The notes: generated from the sequence alone by a model not told the origin. DNA of 64,000 bases from Pseudomonas sp. GV071 (GCF_003050835.1 NZ_QAOJ01000009.1:124001-188000), one strand, 5' to 3'. Counted from the first letter of the stretch, positions 39,693-49,103 are shown. Numbers and translations are program-made.

Positions 39693-40474
39693 CCAAGCGC
39701 CCCGAAGAAGTGGCCCTGATGGCGCAAGCCGGTCAACTGCTGGCCTCGGTGTTTACCTACCTCGATGGCCTGGACTTGCTCGGCTGCTCGACCCTGCAGG
39801 TCAACGACCTGGTCGACCAGTTCATCGTCAAACAGCTTAACGCGCGGCCAGCCAGCAAAGGCCAGTACGGCTTTGCCTACTCCCTGAATTCCTCGCGCAA
39901 CCAAGTGGTGTGCCACGGTGTCCCGGCCGCGAACGAGGTGTTGTTAAGCGGCGATATCGTCAACTTCGACATCACCCTGGAGAAAAACGGCTACATCGCC
40001 GACTCGAGCAAAACCTACTTGATAGGCGAAGTAAGCGCGCCGGCACAACGCTTGGTGCACGTTACCTATGAGGCACTGTGCAAAGGCATTCAAGCCGTTC
40101 GCCCCGGCGGCAGAATGGGTGACATCGGCCATGCCATCGAACGCCATGCGCGCGAGCATGGCTACTCGGTGGTCCGCGAATATTGCGGGCATGGCATCGG
40201 CAGGGAAATGCACGAGCCGCCGGAAGTGCTGCATTGGGGCAAACCGAACACTGGCCTGGTGTTGCGCGAAGGCATGGTGTTCACCATCGAACCGATGCTT
40301 AACCAGGGAGCATCAGCGGTGTTCACCCAAAAAGATGGCTGGACCGTGGTGACCCGCGACGGTCAACTGTCTGCCCAGTTCGAACACACCGTGGCCGTAA
40401 CCCGTGACGGTGTGCGCGTATTGACCCTGCGCCCCGAGGAAACCGCGCTGAGGGAACAGGTTCAAGCCGGTTAG
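39689..40474 (+). CDS. map: Type I methionine aminopeptidase, second-copy type
   Basis: This 261-residue metalloenzyme removes the initiator methionine from nascent proteins. All five metal ligands of the family can be seen: Asp in VNFDITLEKNGYIADSSKTY (two), His in GHGIGREMHEPP, Glu in FTIEPML, and Glu in AQFEHTVAV. The substrate His in VCHGVP is also present. The housekeeping map gene of Pseudomonas normally sits next to rpsB-tsf, so this copy, coupled to a ParD-like gene, is likely an extra one. Its start overlaps the ParD-like stop by four bases. Confidence 0.9.
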   Translation: MTKRPEEVALMAQAGQLLASVFTYLDGLDLLGCSTLQVNDLVDQFIVKQLNARPASKGQYGFAYSLNSSRNQVVCHGVPAANEVLLSGDIVNFDITLEKNGYIADSSKTYLIGEVSAPAQRLVHVTYEALCKGIQAVRPGGRMGDIGHAIERHAREHGYSVVREYCGHGIGREMHEPPEVLHWGKPNTGLVLREGMVFTIEPMLNQGASAVFTQKDGWTVVTRDGQLSAQFEHTVAVTRDGVRVLTLRPEETALREQVQAG

Positions 40475-40509
40475 GGCTTAGCCCTTTACATCAGAGAAAA
40501 GGAACTTCC

Positions 40510-40776
40510 ATGCGACCCCTGGTTACCGCGTTATTACTGGCCTTATTGAGTGGCTGCGCGACCCTCAATGAAACCTTCGATGACAACGCCCGCTGCGGCC
40601 CCCGGCCATACTGCGGGGCCGCCACCGATGTCGAGTACCTGCAGATGCTCACCGACGGCAAGGCCGGCGTATTGGCCGCCTTCATTCCGCTGGTGGTGAT
40701 CGACCTGCCGCTCAGCGTGGTCGGGGATACGCTGGTCCTGCCCTATACCGCCTTCAATGCGGGGCAGACTCGGTAA
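40510..40776 (+). CDS. YceK/YidQ-family lipoprotein
   Basis: This 88-residue lipoprotein has the signal peptide MRPLVTALLLALLSGC (lipobox LSGC, Cys16). The family signature follows: CGPRPYCGAATDVEYLQML, then AFIPLVVIDLPLSVVGDTLV LPYT, a hydrophobic segment typical of YceK/YidQ. Members are small outer- or inner-membrane lipoproteins of unknown role. It lies 35 nt after the aminopeptidase gene in the same direction and may be co-transcribed. Confidence 0.88.
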   Translation: MRPLVTALLLALLSGCATLNETFDDNARCGPRPYCGAATDVEYLQMLTDGKAGVLAAFIPLVVIDLPLSVVGDTLVLPYTAFNAGQTR

Positions 40777-40911
40777 GCATCTGGAACATCTGTTGGCGGC
40801 AGTGGACGCCGCCATGGACAGGCCGTTTTTGCCTCAGTAATGTACCGCCCAGCAACAGCGCTGTTCCCCCGCGGGATGCGGGTTTTCCACACAACGCCAG
40901 CAAGGACCGCC

Positions 40912-41580
40912 ATGCAAATTGCCCAGACCGTCGTCATGTTGCTCAGCCTGTGCCTGCTGCTTGGCTGCGCCGCCAAAGCACCTGATGTGCCCCTCGTACT
41001 CCCCGCACAAACCCACCCATTTGCAGAAGTCGACTGCACCCATGCCGAAGCGCCGGTCGACGCCTCGAAGCTGACCTATAAAAACGACAAAGAACGCCTC
41101 AAGGCCTTATCCCACCAGGCGACTGTCTACAGCTACGGGAAAAATGGCCGAGAGTCCTCCGTTATCACCCAAACGCCCCAAGTGGCGCTAAAAATGGCCG
41201 GCGGTTGGCTGACGGGCAGCGATAGAGGCGAGTGGGGCGGCGAACTGATGTTCGTCGACGGCAAAGGCGCAGCGCACAAGGTGGTGAAGGACAATATCGA
41301 CGAAATCTACGCCACAAAAAATGGCGTGATCGTGGTGGCTGGTCTTTCCCACATGTTAACGAGCAGAGGCAACGTCTATCTGGTGACAGAGAAGGGCGAG
41401 TCGGTTGGGGTTTCCCTTCTGTTCGGCCTGGATGCAGCCCCTGAAGATTCCTGGATGACCGAAAGCGGTGAGGTCTTTATCAACACCAGCTATGGCGCCT
41501 CGATCATCAGAGCGGATGGGACGTTGCAAAGGGCGCTGTGTAAAAAACATGAGTATTCCGAGTTTAGGGATTGGGACTGA
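40912..41580 (+). CDS. Lipoprotein of unknown function
   Basis: From ATG 40912 the product has 222 residues with a lipoprotein signal (MQIAQTVVMLLSLCLLLGC, Cys19). The mature part has a short Pro-rich linker. It then has strands that look like a small beta-propeller or sensor (GEWGGELMFVDGKGAAHKVV; EIYATKNGVIVVAGLSHMLT; SGEVFINTSYGASIIRADG), ending with a Cys that could pair with the one near residue 40. I do not recognise a family. The frame is open 24 codons further upstream, but the lipobox fixes the start. Confidence 0.7.
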   Translation: MQIAQTVVMLLSLCLLLGCAAKAPDVPLVLPAQTHPFAEVDCTHAEAPVDASKLTYKNDKERLKALSHQATVYSYGKNGRESSVITQTPQVALKMAGGWLTGSDRGEWGGELMFVDGKGAAHKVVKDNIDEIYATKNGVIVVAGLSHMLTSRGNVYLVTEKGESVGVSLLFGLDAAPEDSWMTESGEVFINTSYGASIIRADGTLQRALCKKHEYSEFRDWD

Positions 41581-41720
41581 CCTCCGATGCGCCTGTTGGA
41601 TGCTGGAGCTAAATCAGACATTCGCCCGAGATTTGGAACTGCAGCGGATGACAAGTAACGGCCGTTGGCGGCGAGGTAGCCGGCGGGCTTCAAGGCGCAC
41701 GGCGCAAGGAGGGTTTCACA

Positions 41721-42377
41721 ATGAACGTTCGAAAACTTTTCACAACCGCTTTACTGGGCATGCCCCTGATGGCCTTGGCCGTAGACAACAACCTGCCTCT
41801 GGCGGAGGCCAAGAAAGTCGCCGCTCAATCCGTCCTGAGCCAAACAGCCGAGATCCTTGGCATTTCGCAATCACAGGTGGCGCTCGACACCTCATTCGCC
41901 AATCAACCATCACCCGCCGATGAGCTGGATTTAGTCGAGATCATCATGGCGATTGAAAGTGATATCGGCGTGTCGATTGACGACGCGGCGTTGTCGCAGC
42001 TTGCCGGGACAACGGACCCAGATGAGCTGCTGAGTCGCCTGACGGTTCGCACACTTCAGGATTACGTTGGCACGCTGCCTGTACCCAGCACCCCGCCAAG
42101 TCCTGCGGCCGCTCAACCCAAGCCCGCCAATGCGCCGTTGGCGATTGGCGATGCAGGCGCTTACGGTGCGTTGGCCGCTCGCCCGAATCCCGCTGGCTAT
42201 GTGATTGTCACCGTGCCCGATATCAGCGAACTGATTCCGTTGATCGAGCAGCACGAGGGGCGTCAGTTAACCGCTGATGAAGCCAAAGAAGCTCATGCCA
42301 CGGCGCCGTCGTTAGTCATGACTCGCGATGATGCTGAAGAATTTAAAAGGCGGCGGGAACATAGCGACGAGCGCTGA
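41721..42377 (+). CDS. Exported protein with a degenerate acyl-carrier-protein-like domain
   Basis: This 218-residue protein has a signal peptide (MNVRKLFTTALLGMPLMALA). Residues 35-117 follow the ACP pattern: VLSQTAEILGISQSQVALDT for the first helix and loop, ADELDLVEIIMAIESDIGVS for the DSLD...E..MALE helix, and LTVRTLQDYV for the last helix. The phosphopantetheine-carrying Ser of DSL is replaced by Glu68 (D-E-L), so it cannot carry an acyl group. A Pro/Ala linker (118-145) leads to a C-terminal segment GYVIVTVPDISELIPLIEQH, then TADEAKEAHATAPSLVMTRD, of unknown kind. A ribosome site (AAGGAGG) precedes the ATG. The function is unknown; its location should be the periplasm. Confidence 0.75.
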   Translation: MNVRKLFTTALLGMPLMALAVDNNLPLAEAKKVAAQSVLSQTAEILGISQSQVALDTSFANQPSPADELDLVEIIMAIESDIGVSIDDAALSQLAGTTDPDELLSRLTVRTLQDYVGTLPVPSTPPSPAAAQPKPANAPLAIGDAGAYGALAARPNPAGYVIVTVPDISELIPLIEQHEGRQLTADEAKEAHATAPSLVMTRDDAEEFKRRREHSDER

Positions 42378-42501
42378 TATAGGTTCTATCTATTCCATTA
42401 TTCCCTTGCCAAAGTACTGCTAGAGGTGATTAGGGAAAGGCTGAATTAATTTATGAAGTACGAGACGATGGCGTTACCAGTACCTGACCTCAGTGGGCGC
42501 G

Positions 42502-43617
42502 ATGAGCGACGAAAAAATACCTAAGAAAATTAGCCTGGACGATTTAAAACCAGCCGAGCCTCTTGTTGTTGAGTTGGAAGGGCTGAGGTTTGAGGTCACT
42601 CCTGTGAATGTTGGGCTGATGATGGAAATGTCGAGTCCTGCGGAACAAGACACTCCGAATCGAGACATTGGCTTGCGTGCGCTCAAAACAGCGTTGAGTG
42701 TTGGCGGTGAAGTGGTTTCTGAAGAGAGAATTTCATCTCTTGCGGAAGATTCGCTGCAACAGCTTGCCGCGGCGCTTCTCGAGGTCTCTGGATTCAGCTG
42801 GAAAGAGGGACATCCTCTCGACGTGCTTGGAGAGAGATTGAAGAGCAGGAACTTATTGTTTTCTGGATTGCATTTAGGGGAAGCACTGAGCGCTCAGATG
42901 GCTGCGAGTTATAAGGGCATCAGGGCTGCCGGAAAGGTTATAGACGCTCTCACGGCAAAGATGAAGCCGGAAGCATGGGACACCATAGCGCGCGTGACGG
43001 AGCTAAGTAAAAGCTTCACAGACAGAACCTCCAAGATTGAATTTGAGCAGCCGTCATTACCTAAGTTCGATTGGTCCAAGACTGCTGAGGCAAGATCTGC
43101 GCGCGCTGCGGAAACAACAGCCGAGAGCATGAAGGAAATGCTGGTTGCACAGGGAGCGATGCTAAAGCATATCGGCGACCTGGCGAATTCGGTTACTCGA
43201 GTCGCGCTTCCGCAATGGCTCGCCCAAGTCCGTGCCTCAGAGGTAGAGGCAAAACAATCGGCTGATAGAGCGAACAGAAGCTTGTGGTGGGCGGTGGCTG
43301 CTGTGTTCGTATCTGTGGTGTCGACCGTCGTAACAGCAATATTCGACGCTAGTCAATCCGCTGACTCTGACATCAATCTCAATACGCGAGCCAATGCGTT
43401 CGAAGGGCTCTTGTATCAACAGATTCAGCAAAACTCGGAGCTTCTAGAAGCATTGCAGCAAGAGCGCTATGAACAGTTTGACCAGTTAAGCGCAATTCGG
43501 GCTCAAGCTGCCGCGACAGCTGAAACTCAGGAAAAGATCCATACGGCCTTGAGTGAGCTAGCTGCTGCACCTGTCCAGCTCAAATTGACTGAGCCCGTGC
43601 TACAAAAGAAAAACTGA
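42502..43617 (+). CDS. Single-pass membrane protein with coiled coils, unknown function
   Basis: From ATG 42502 this has 371 residues. The N-terminal 250 residues are helical and charged, without a signal peptide (MSDEKIPKKISLDDLKPAEP...). One transmembrane helix lies at about 262-284 (LWWAVAAVFVSVVSTVVTAI). The C-terminal 80 residues are predicted coiled coil with many Gln/Glu (LLYQQIQQNSELLEALQQER). Codon use and base composition are more AT-rich than in the flanking genes, which suggests later acquisition. The start is uncertain because no clear ribosome site is present. It precedes the zinc-ribbon/ClpP-fold gene by 64 nt, and the two may work together. Confidence 0.6.
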   Translation: MSDEKIPKKISLDDLKPAEPLVVELEGLRFEVTPVNVGLMMEMSSPAEQDTPNRDIGLRALKTALSVGGEVVSEERISSLAEDSLQQLAAALLEVSGFSWKEGHPLDVLGERLKSRNLLFSGLHLGEALSAQMAASYKGIRAAGKVIDALTAKMKPEAWDTIARVTELSKSFTDRTSKIEFEQPSLPKFDWSKTAEARSARAAETTAESMKEMLVAQGAMLKHIGDLANSVTRVALPQWLAQVRASEVEAKQSADRANRSLWWAVAAVFVSVVSTVVTAIFDASQSADSDINLNTRANAFEGLLYQQIQQNSELLEALQQERYEQFDQLSAIRAQAAATAETQEKIHTALSELAAAPVQLKLTEPVLQKKN

Positions 43618-43681
43618 CGTCGTGTGATTCGAGTAATTGGAGTACGAAACCGCCCCCAAAACCGGCCACCAGGAGAATGAT

Positions 43682-45418
43682 TTGAAAGGGACTTTCTACT
43701 GCACCAAGTGCACCGCCGAGAACGCGGCTGGCGCCGGCTTCTGTTTCAGTTGCGGTCAGTCGAGCGCGTTGACCCATGCGGGGATCACCGAAGAGTTCGT
43801 GCTGCCTGACGAGCCGGTCGCCTATGAGCAGTCCCGTGACACCTTTGCTGTTCCGCCACCATCACCCACCCGCTCACGCGGCTTTATTGCCAAGCACTGG
43901 CGCGGTGGCTACTCGCTCGGGGTGGCCTATTGGGTGTTCGGCACGCTGCTCACCCTTCTGTCACTTGGGGTAGCGCTGTTCCTTCGTGCCGTTATCGACC
44001 AACTGAGTCTCAGCGCCGCTGTGTTGGGTACGCTGAATTTGCTGTTCTATGGCTTTTTCGTGGCCCTGTCGGTTTGGCAGATTGTCGGCATAGTGCGTTC
44101 GGCGTCTGCCCATGTTTCGCGTGGCGGTAAGCAGTTCTGGGCGGCGCTGGCGACCGTGATGGTGTGCGTGGCGATATTGCGTGGGGTGGTCAGTTTTATC
44201 AGTGATGGCGTGCCGGTGATTCGCGATGCGGTGCACATGATCACCGGCACCGACAGCATTGCGCCGTATGCGCTGCGCCTGATGCGTGATGACACTGAGC
44301 TGGAGCTGGCCGGCGGCATTCCGATTGGCACTGCGGATGCGGTGAAAAAGATCCTTGATTCAGCTCCGGGCGTACGCATCATTCACTTGAACAGCGTCGG
44401 TGGACGAATCACTGAGGGCGACAAGTTGGCGCGGCTGATTGCCGAACGCGGGCTGATTACCTATACCCCCGACACCTGTGCCAGCGCCTGTGCGTTGGCC
44501 TATCTGGCTGGCCGTGAGCGTTACCTTGGCGAGAAGGGCAAAATCGGCTTTCACAGCGCCTCGGTGAACGGTGAGCGGGGCAGTGCTGCGCTGGATGTGA
44601 ACGCCAGCTTTCGCAAGGCACTTTACGCTGCCGGCGCCACCACCAAGTTCGTGGAAAAAGTGATCGCCACCAGCCCCCATGACATGTGGTATCCCAGCCC
44701 GGACGAGTTGAAGCAGCAGCACATCATCACCGCAGTGGTCGACTCGCGGCGCTTCGGTTTGTCGGGTATCGCTGGCTGGCAGGACGCCTCGGTGATCGAG
44801 CGGTCGATCCTGAAGGTGCCGGTGTTTGCGGCGATGTCGACCTATGACCCGCCGGCATACGCCAAACTGAAAGCCATGATGATCGAGGGCGTGAAGCGCG
44901 GCCGCTCGATGGACGAGTTGCACACCGAGCTGCAAGCGAAGTTCCTCGACTCGATTCTGCCAGCCTATCTGTCGCGCGCGCCGGACCAGGCGTTGCTTCG
45001 CTACTGGCGCTCGCAGATCGCTGAACTGCGCTACCTGAACAAGACCAGCGCCGGCGACTGCATGAGTTTTCTCGGTCTGGATACCAACGCGCCGAAGACC
45101 GACCTGATCGCTAAGTTGCCGAAGGAGCTGACTCAGGAAGACCTGGCGGCGCTGACGGTGGTCATCCAGAAGTCGGGGGAAAATCCGGTCAAGGCCAAGC
45201 CGCTGTCGGCTTACGCCAAGGAGTTGCAAGGCGTGCTGGCCGCCACCACGGCCAAGGATCGGGATGCGGTGAAGGTGATTAGCGATCCGCAAAAGTTCGC
45301 TAAAAACCCGGCCAAAGTGTGCTCGAGCATGATTCTGCTGTATGACAATATTCTGGCCTTGAAAGACCCGAGTAAATCGGCCGGCATCTTGCGCGGCATG
45401 GCGTTGGAAGAGGAGTAG
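43682..45418 (+). CDS. Membrane protein with zinc ribbon and ClpP-fold domain
   Basis: From TTG 43682 the product has 578 residues. An N-terminal zinc ribbon (FYCTKCTAENAAGAGFCFSCG, four Cys) is followed by four hydrophobic helices (about 78-190). A domain like ClpP/signal-peptide-peptidase crotonases (COG3904 type) comes next: IHLNSVGGRITEGDKLARLI, then CASACALAYLAGRERYLG with a candidate nucleophile Ser, and IGFHSAS with a candidate His. The C-terminal 200 residues are helical. The TTG has AGGAG six bases upstream, while the nearby ATG at 43677 reads straight into a stop. The longer frame from 43637 lacks such a site. The domain order suggests a membrane-anchored protease facing the periplasm. 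Confidence 0.7.
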   Translation: MKGTFYCTKCTAENAAGAGFCFSCGQSSALTHAGITEEFVLPDEPVAYEQSRDTFAVPPPSPTRSRGFIAKHWRGGYSLGVAYWVFGTLLTLLSLGVALFLRAVIDQLSLSAAVLGTLNLLFYGFFVALSVWQIVGIVRSASAHVSRGGKQFWAALATVMVCVAILRGVVSFISDGVPVIRDAVHMITGTDSIAPYALRLMRDDTELELAGGIPIGTADAVKKILDSAPGVRIIHLNSVGGRITEGDKLARLIAERGLITYTPDTCASACALAYLAGRERYLGEKGKIGFHSASVNGERGSAALDVNASFRKALYAAGATTKFVEKVIATSPHDMWYPSPDELKQQHIITAVVDSRRFGLSGIAGWQDASVIERSILKVPVFAAMSTYDPPAYAKLKAMMIEGVKRGRSMDELHTELQAKFLDSILPAYLSRAPDQALLRYWRSQIAELRYLNKTSAGDCMSFLGLDTNAPKTDLIAKLPKELTQEDLAALTVVIQKSGENPVKAKPLSAYAKELQGVLAATTAKDRDAVKVISDPQKFAKNPAKVCSSMILLYDNILALKDPSKSAGILRGMALEEE

Positions 45419-45450
45419 GGGCGTTGCTGCACTCAGCCAAAGGAGCAGGG

Positions 45451-45942
45451 ATGTTGATCGATGCCTACCGCTACAAGGTCTGGGCCGATGAGCGCACCCT
45501 GCAAGCCATCGCGGCACTCGCGCAGGAAAAACCCGCCGAGCCGTCGCTGGCGTTTATGTGCCAACAGCTCAACCACCTGGTTATCGTTGAGGAGCTGTTC
45601 AAGGCCCGTCTGCTGGGCGTTGCCCCGCCTCACCGCGCCACCAATACGGCCAGCGTGCCGCCGTTTGCGGCGCTCAGGCAGCGCTTGCTGGCGAGCAATC
45701 AGTGGGCAACGGACTACCTGGCGAGCATCAGCCTCGATGAGCTTGAACAGAGGCTTACGTTTCAGTTTGCCGATGGTCAGCGCGGAGCGATGACGCGGCA
45801 GGAGATGCTCTTTCATCTGCTCAATCACGCCACCTACCATCGAGGCGCAATCGGTCATGCCCTGGACTTGGCGGGTGGCCAACGCCCGGCGGATACCTAC
45901 ACGGTGTTTATCCATGCGGCGGAGCCGGAGCGCCGGCTGTGA
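45451..45942 (+). CDS. DinB-family protein
   Basis: From ATG 45451 this is a 163-residue four-helix-bundle protein of the DinB/YfiT superfamily. It begins with YRYKVWADERTLQAIAAL, and it has HLVIVEELFKARLLGVAPPH and FHLLNHATYHRGAIGHAL, which supply the three metal-binding histidines. Members are metal-dependent hydrolases or thiol transferases. AAAGGAG lies seven bases before the ATG. It is 32 nt downstream of the ClpP-fold gene. Confidence 0.85.
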   Translation: MLIDAYRYKVWADERTLQAIAALAQEKPAEPSLAFMCQQLNHLVIVEELFKARLLGVAPPHRATNTASVPPFAALRQRLLASNQWATDYLASISLDELEQRLTFQFADGQRGAMTRQEMLFHLLNHATYHRGAIGHALDLAGGQRPADTYTVFIHAAEPERRL

Positions 45943-46002
45943 ACCTGCGTGCGCCCCCTGACAAGCCTCGCTGCCACCGACCCACTGTTAGCTGTTGGCC
46001 AC

Positions 46003-46908
<906 letters not shown>

Positions 46909-46995
46909 TTAGCCATCCAATGTCGATTGCGTTTATGTGCTTCTGGTATGAGTGCATTGCCACTGATGCGGTTTATCCATCAATGCGCGCGGCGT

Positions 46996-47015
46996 AAGTT
47001 GTTCACAAGCAACTT
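46996..47015. promoter_or_regulatory. Dyad upstream of the cupin-CMD gene
   Basis: AAGTTG (46996-47001) and CAACTT (47010-47015) form a perfect inverted repeat with an 8-nt spacer. It lies 30 nt before the cupin-CMD start in the divergent region and could be an operator for a nearby regulator. Confidence 0.3.
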
Positions 47016-47045
47016 GGCTTCCCTTTTTGATGGAGTACCCGCGCA

Positions 47046-48200
47046 ATGAAACAGACCCTTTTTGGCATCGCCATTTGCGTGGCCAGCCCGTTCGTTGAGG
47101 CCGCCGAGTCCGCTGGCAGCGCGGGCTCCGCTCACGCTGCTCAGCACATCAGCCAGGCCGGGAGCCAACCCTCGGCGCCAGGCCCAGCGGAGTATTTCAC
47201 TGGCAAGGTGCGGGTTGAGCCGCTGTTCCCGGCAGGTGATCAAATCGAGGCCTCGGGTGCCTACGTTTCCTTCGAGCCTGGCGCCCGCTCGGCGTGGCAT
47301 ACGCACCCGGCCGGGCAACGTCTGGTGGTGGTTTCCGGCGTCGGGCTGACCCAGGAGTGGGGCAAGCCGGTGCAGCACATCCACCCCGGCGACGTGGTGG
47401 TTTGCCCGCCAGGCGTCAAGCATTGGCACGGTGCGGCCGCGGGTTCGGCGATGACCCACCTGGCGGTTACCGGCAGCGTGGATGGCAAGGCAGTGGAGTG
47501 GCTGGAGCAGGTCAGTGACGAGCAGTACAACGCTGGCCAAACCGCAAAAGCTGAGGTTGTGCCGGCGCCGTCGGCCAGCTTGTCGGCCAAACAGCAGACT
47601 ATTCCTATGATTGCTGCCGCTACGGCGGCAAGCGATATGCCTGCGCTCGACGCCGCGCTCAATCAGGCCCTGGATGCCGGTTTGAGCATCAGCGAATCCA
47701 AGGAGATCCTGGTGCAGCTCTACGCCTACAGCGGTTTTCCCCGCAGCCTCAATGCCCTTGGCCAATTGATGAAAGTGGTTGAAGCGCGTAAACAACGCGG
47801 CATTCAGGACGCCGTCGGACATGAGCCCTCACACCCGGTCGCCACCGGCGAAGCCTTGCTGGCAGTCGGCAAGGCTAACCAGACGCGGATCGCCGGTGCG
47901 CCGGTTCAGGGGCCGCTGTTCGATTTCGCCCCGGTGATCAATCAGTACCTGCAAGCGCACCTGTTTGGCGACATTTTCGAGCGCGACAACCTCGACTGGC
48001 AGAGCCGCGAGCTGGCCACTGTCGGCGCGTTGGCCGCTACGCCGGGCGCCGAGTCGCAGCTGCGCTCGCACATGGCTGCCAGCCTGCGGGTGGGGCTGAG
48101 TGTCGGGCAGTTGCAGCAATTGGTGCAGGGGCTCGGCGACTACGCCGGCGCCGAGGCGGCCACACGTGCGCGCGAAGCCTTGGCGGCGGTGCAGCAATAA
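47046..48200 (+). CDS. Exported cupin/carboxymuconolactone decarboxylase-like fusion
   Basis: This 384-residue protein has a signal peptide (MKQTLFGIAICVASPFVEAA). A cupin domain (about 45-165) carries SAWHTHPAGQRLVVVSGVGL, giving two metal-binding His, and HPGDVVVCPPGVKHWHGAAA with the second cupin motif. A carboxymuconolactone-decarboxylase-like domain (about 195-375) has FPRSLNALGQL and two halves of the AhpD-type fold, but no CxxC. Similar fusions are annotated as mandelonitrile lyase-like cupins or CMD proteins. An exported form suggests action in the periplasm. It is convergent with the LysR gene. Confidence 0.82.
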   Translation: MKQTLFGIAICVASPFVEAAESAGSAGSAHAAQHISQAGSQPSAPGPAEYFTGKVRVEPLFPAGDQIEASGAYVSFEPGARSAWHTHPAGQRLVVVSGVGLTQEWGKPVQHIHPGDVVVCPPGVKHWHGAAAGSAMTHLAVTGSVDGKAVEWLEQVSDEQYNAGQTAKAEVVPAPSASLSAKQQTIPMIAAATAASDMPALDAALNQALDAGLSISESKEILVQLYAYSGFPRSLNALGQLMKVVEARKQRGIQDAVGHEPSHPVATGEALLAVGKANQTRIAGAPVQGPLFDFAPVINQYLQAHLFGDIFERDNLDWQSRELATVGALAATPGAESQLRSHMAASLRVGLSVGQLQQLVQGLGDYAGAEAATRAREALAAVQQ

Positions 48201-48209
48201 AACGCTTAC

Positions 48210-49103
48210 CTATTGCGCATAACGCAGGGCGTCGCGCAGCAAGGTGAAGGCGGGAGATGACTGGCGGCGGCTGGGGTAGTACAGGTGATAACCAGAGAAC
48301 GGCTCGCACCAGTCGGCCAGCACGCGAACCAGGCGGCCGTCATCGATGTACGGCTGCACCACGTCCTCAAGCATATAGGCCAGGCCCAGGCCTTGAAGCA
48401 CGGCGTCCAGACGCAGGCCGAGGGTGTTGAACACAAGCTGACCTTCGACCCGCACGTTCACCTCCTGGCCCTTTTTCTCGAACTCCCACACGTACACGCC
48501 GCCATAGGTCGGCAGGCGCATATTGATGCAATTGTGCTGGGTGAGGTCGCGCGGCAGTTTGGGTTTCGGGTAGCGGGTGAAGTAGTCCGGCGACGCCACC
48601 ACCGCCATGCGCAGATCCGGGCCGATGCGCACCGCGATCATGTCCTTGGCCACCTGTTCGCCAAGGCGCACACCGGCGTCAAAACCTTCGGCGACGATAT
48701 CGGTGAAGCCGTAGTCAACGATGATTTCGATGTGCAGGTCCGGATGCTCGGGCAGCAGCTTGGCCAGCACCGGTTGCAGCACCGTGTTGGCTGAGTGCTC
48801 ACCGGCGGTGAGGCGCAATTTGCCGGCCGGCTTGTCGCGAAACTCGCTGAGCTGGACCAGCTCGCTGTCGATTTCCTCGAAGCGCGGCGCGACCACCCGC
48901 AACAGTTGTTCACCGGCTTCCGTGGGCGACACACTGCGCGTGGTGCGGGCCAGCAGGCGCACGCCCAGGCGTTCCTCCAACTGGCGCATGGACCGGCTCA
49001 AGGCCGGCTGCGACATGTTCAGCTTGGCCGCCGCGCGGGTGAAACTGCGCTCCTGGGCCACCACGGCGAAGATCGCAATCTGGTCATAGCTTTCGCTGCC
49101 CAT
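48210..49103 (-). CDS. LysR-type transcriptional regulator
   Basis: This 297-residue regulator has the winged helix at residues 5-65 (IAIFAVVAQERSFTRAAAKL NMSQPALSRSMRQLEERLG) and an effector domain of the CrgA/DmlR subgroup (GKLRLTAGEHSANTVLQPVL; NCINMRLPTYGGVYVWEFEK). Such regulators often control adjacent aldo/keto reductase or cupin/CMD genes, and both lie next to it, so it is the likely regulator of the cupin-CMD gene, with which it is convergent. Confidence 0.9.
   Translation of the reverse strand: MGSESYDQIAIFAVVAQERSFTRAAAKLNMSQPALSRSMRQLEERLGVRLLARTTRSVSPTEAGEQLLRVVAPRFEEIDSELVQLSEFRDKPAGKLRLTAGEHSANTVLQPVLAKLLPEHPDLHIEIIVDYGFTDIVAEGFDAGVRLGEQVAKDMIAVRIGPDLRMAVVASPDYFTRYPKPKLPRDLTQHNCINMRLPTYGGVYVWEFEKKGQEVNVRVEGQLVFNTLGLRLDAVLQGLGLAYMLEDVVQPYIDDGRLVRVLADWCEPFSGYHLYYPSRRQSSPAFTLLRDALRYAQ

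Noticed and set aside
44360-45517. 385-codon frame antisense to the ClpP-fold gene
   Set aside because: Arg/His/Gln-rich shadow without recognisable features.
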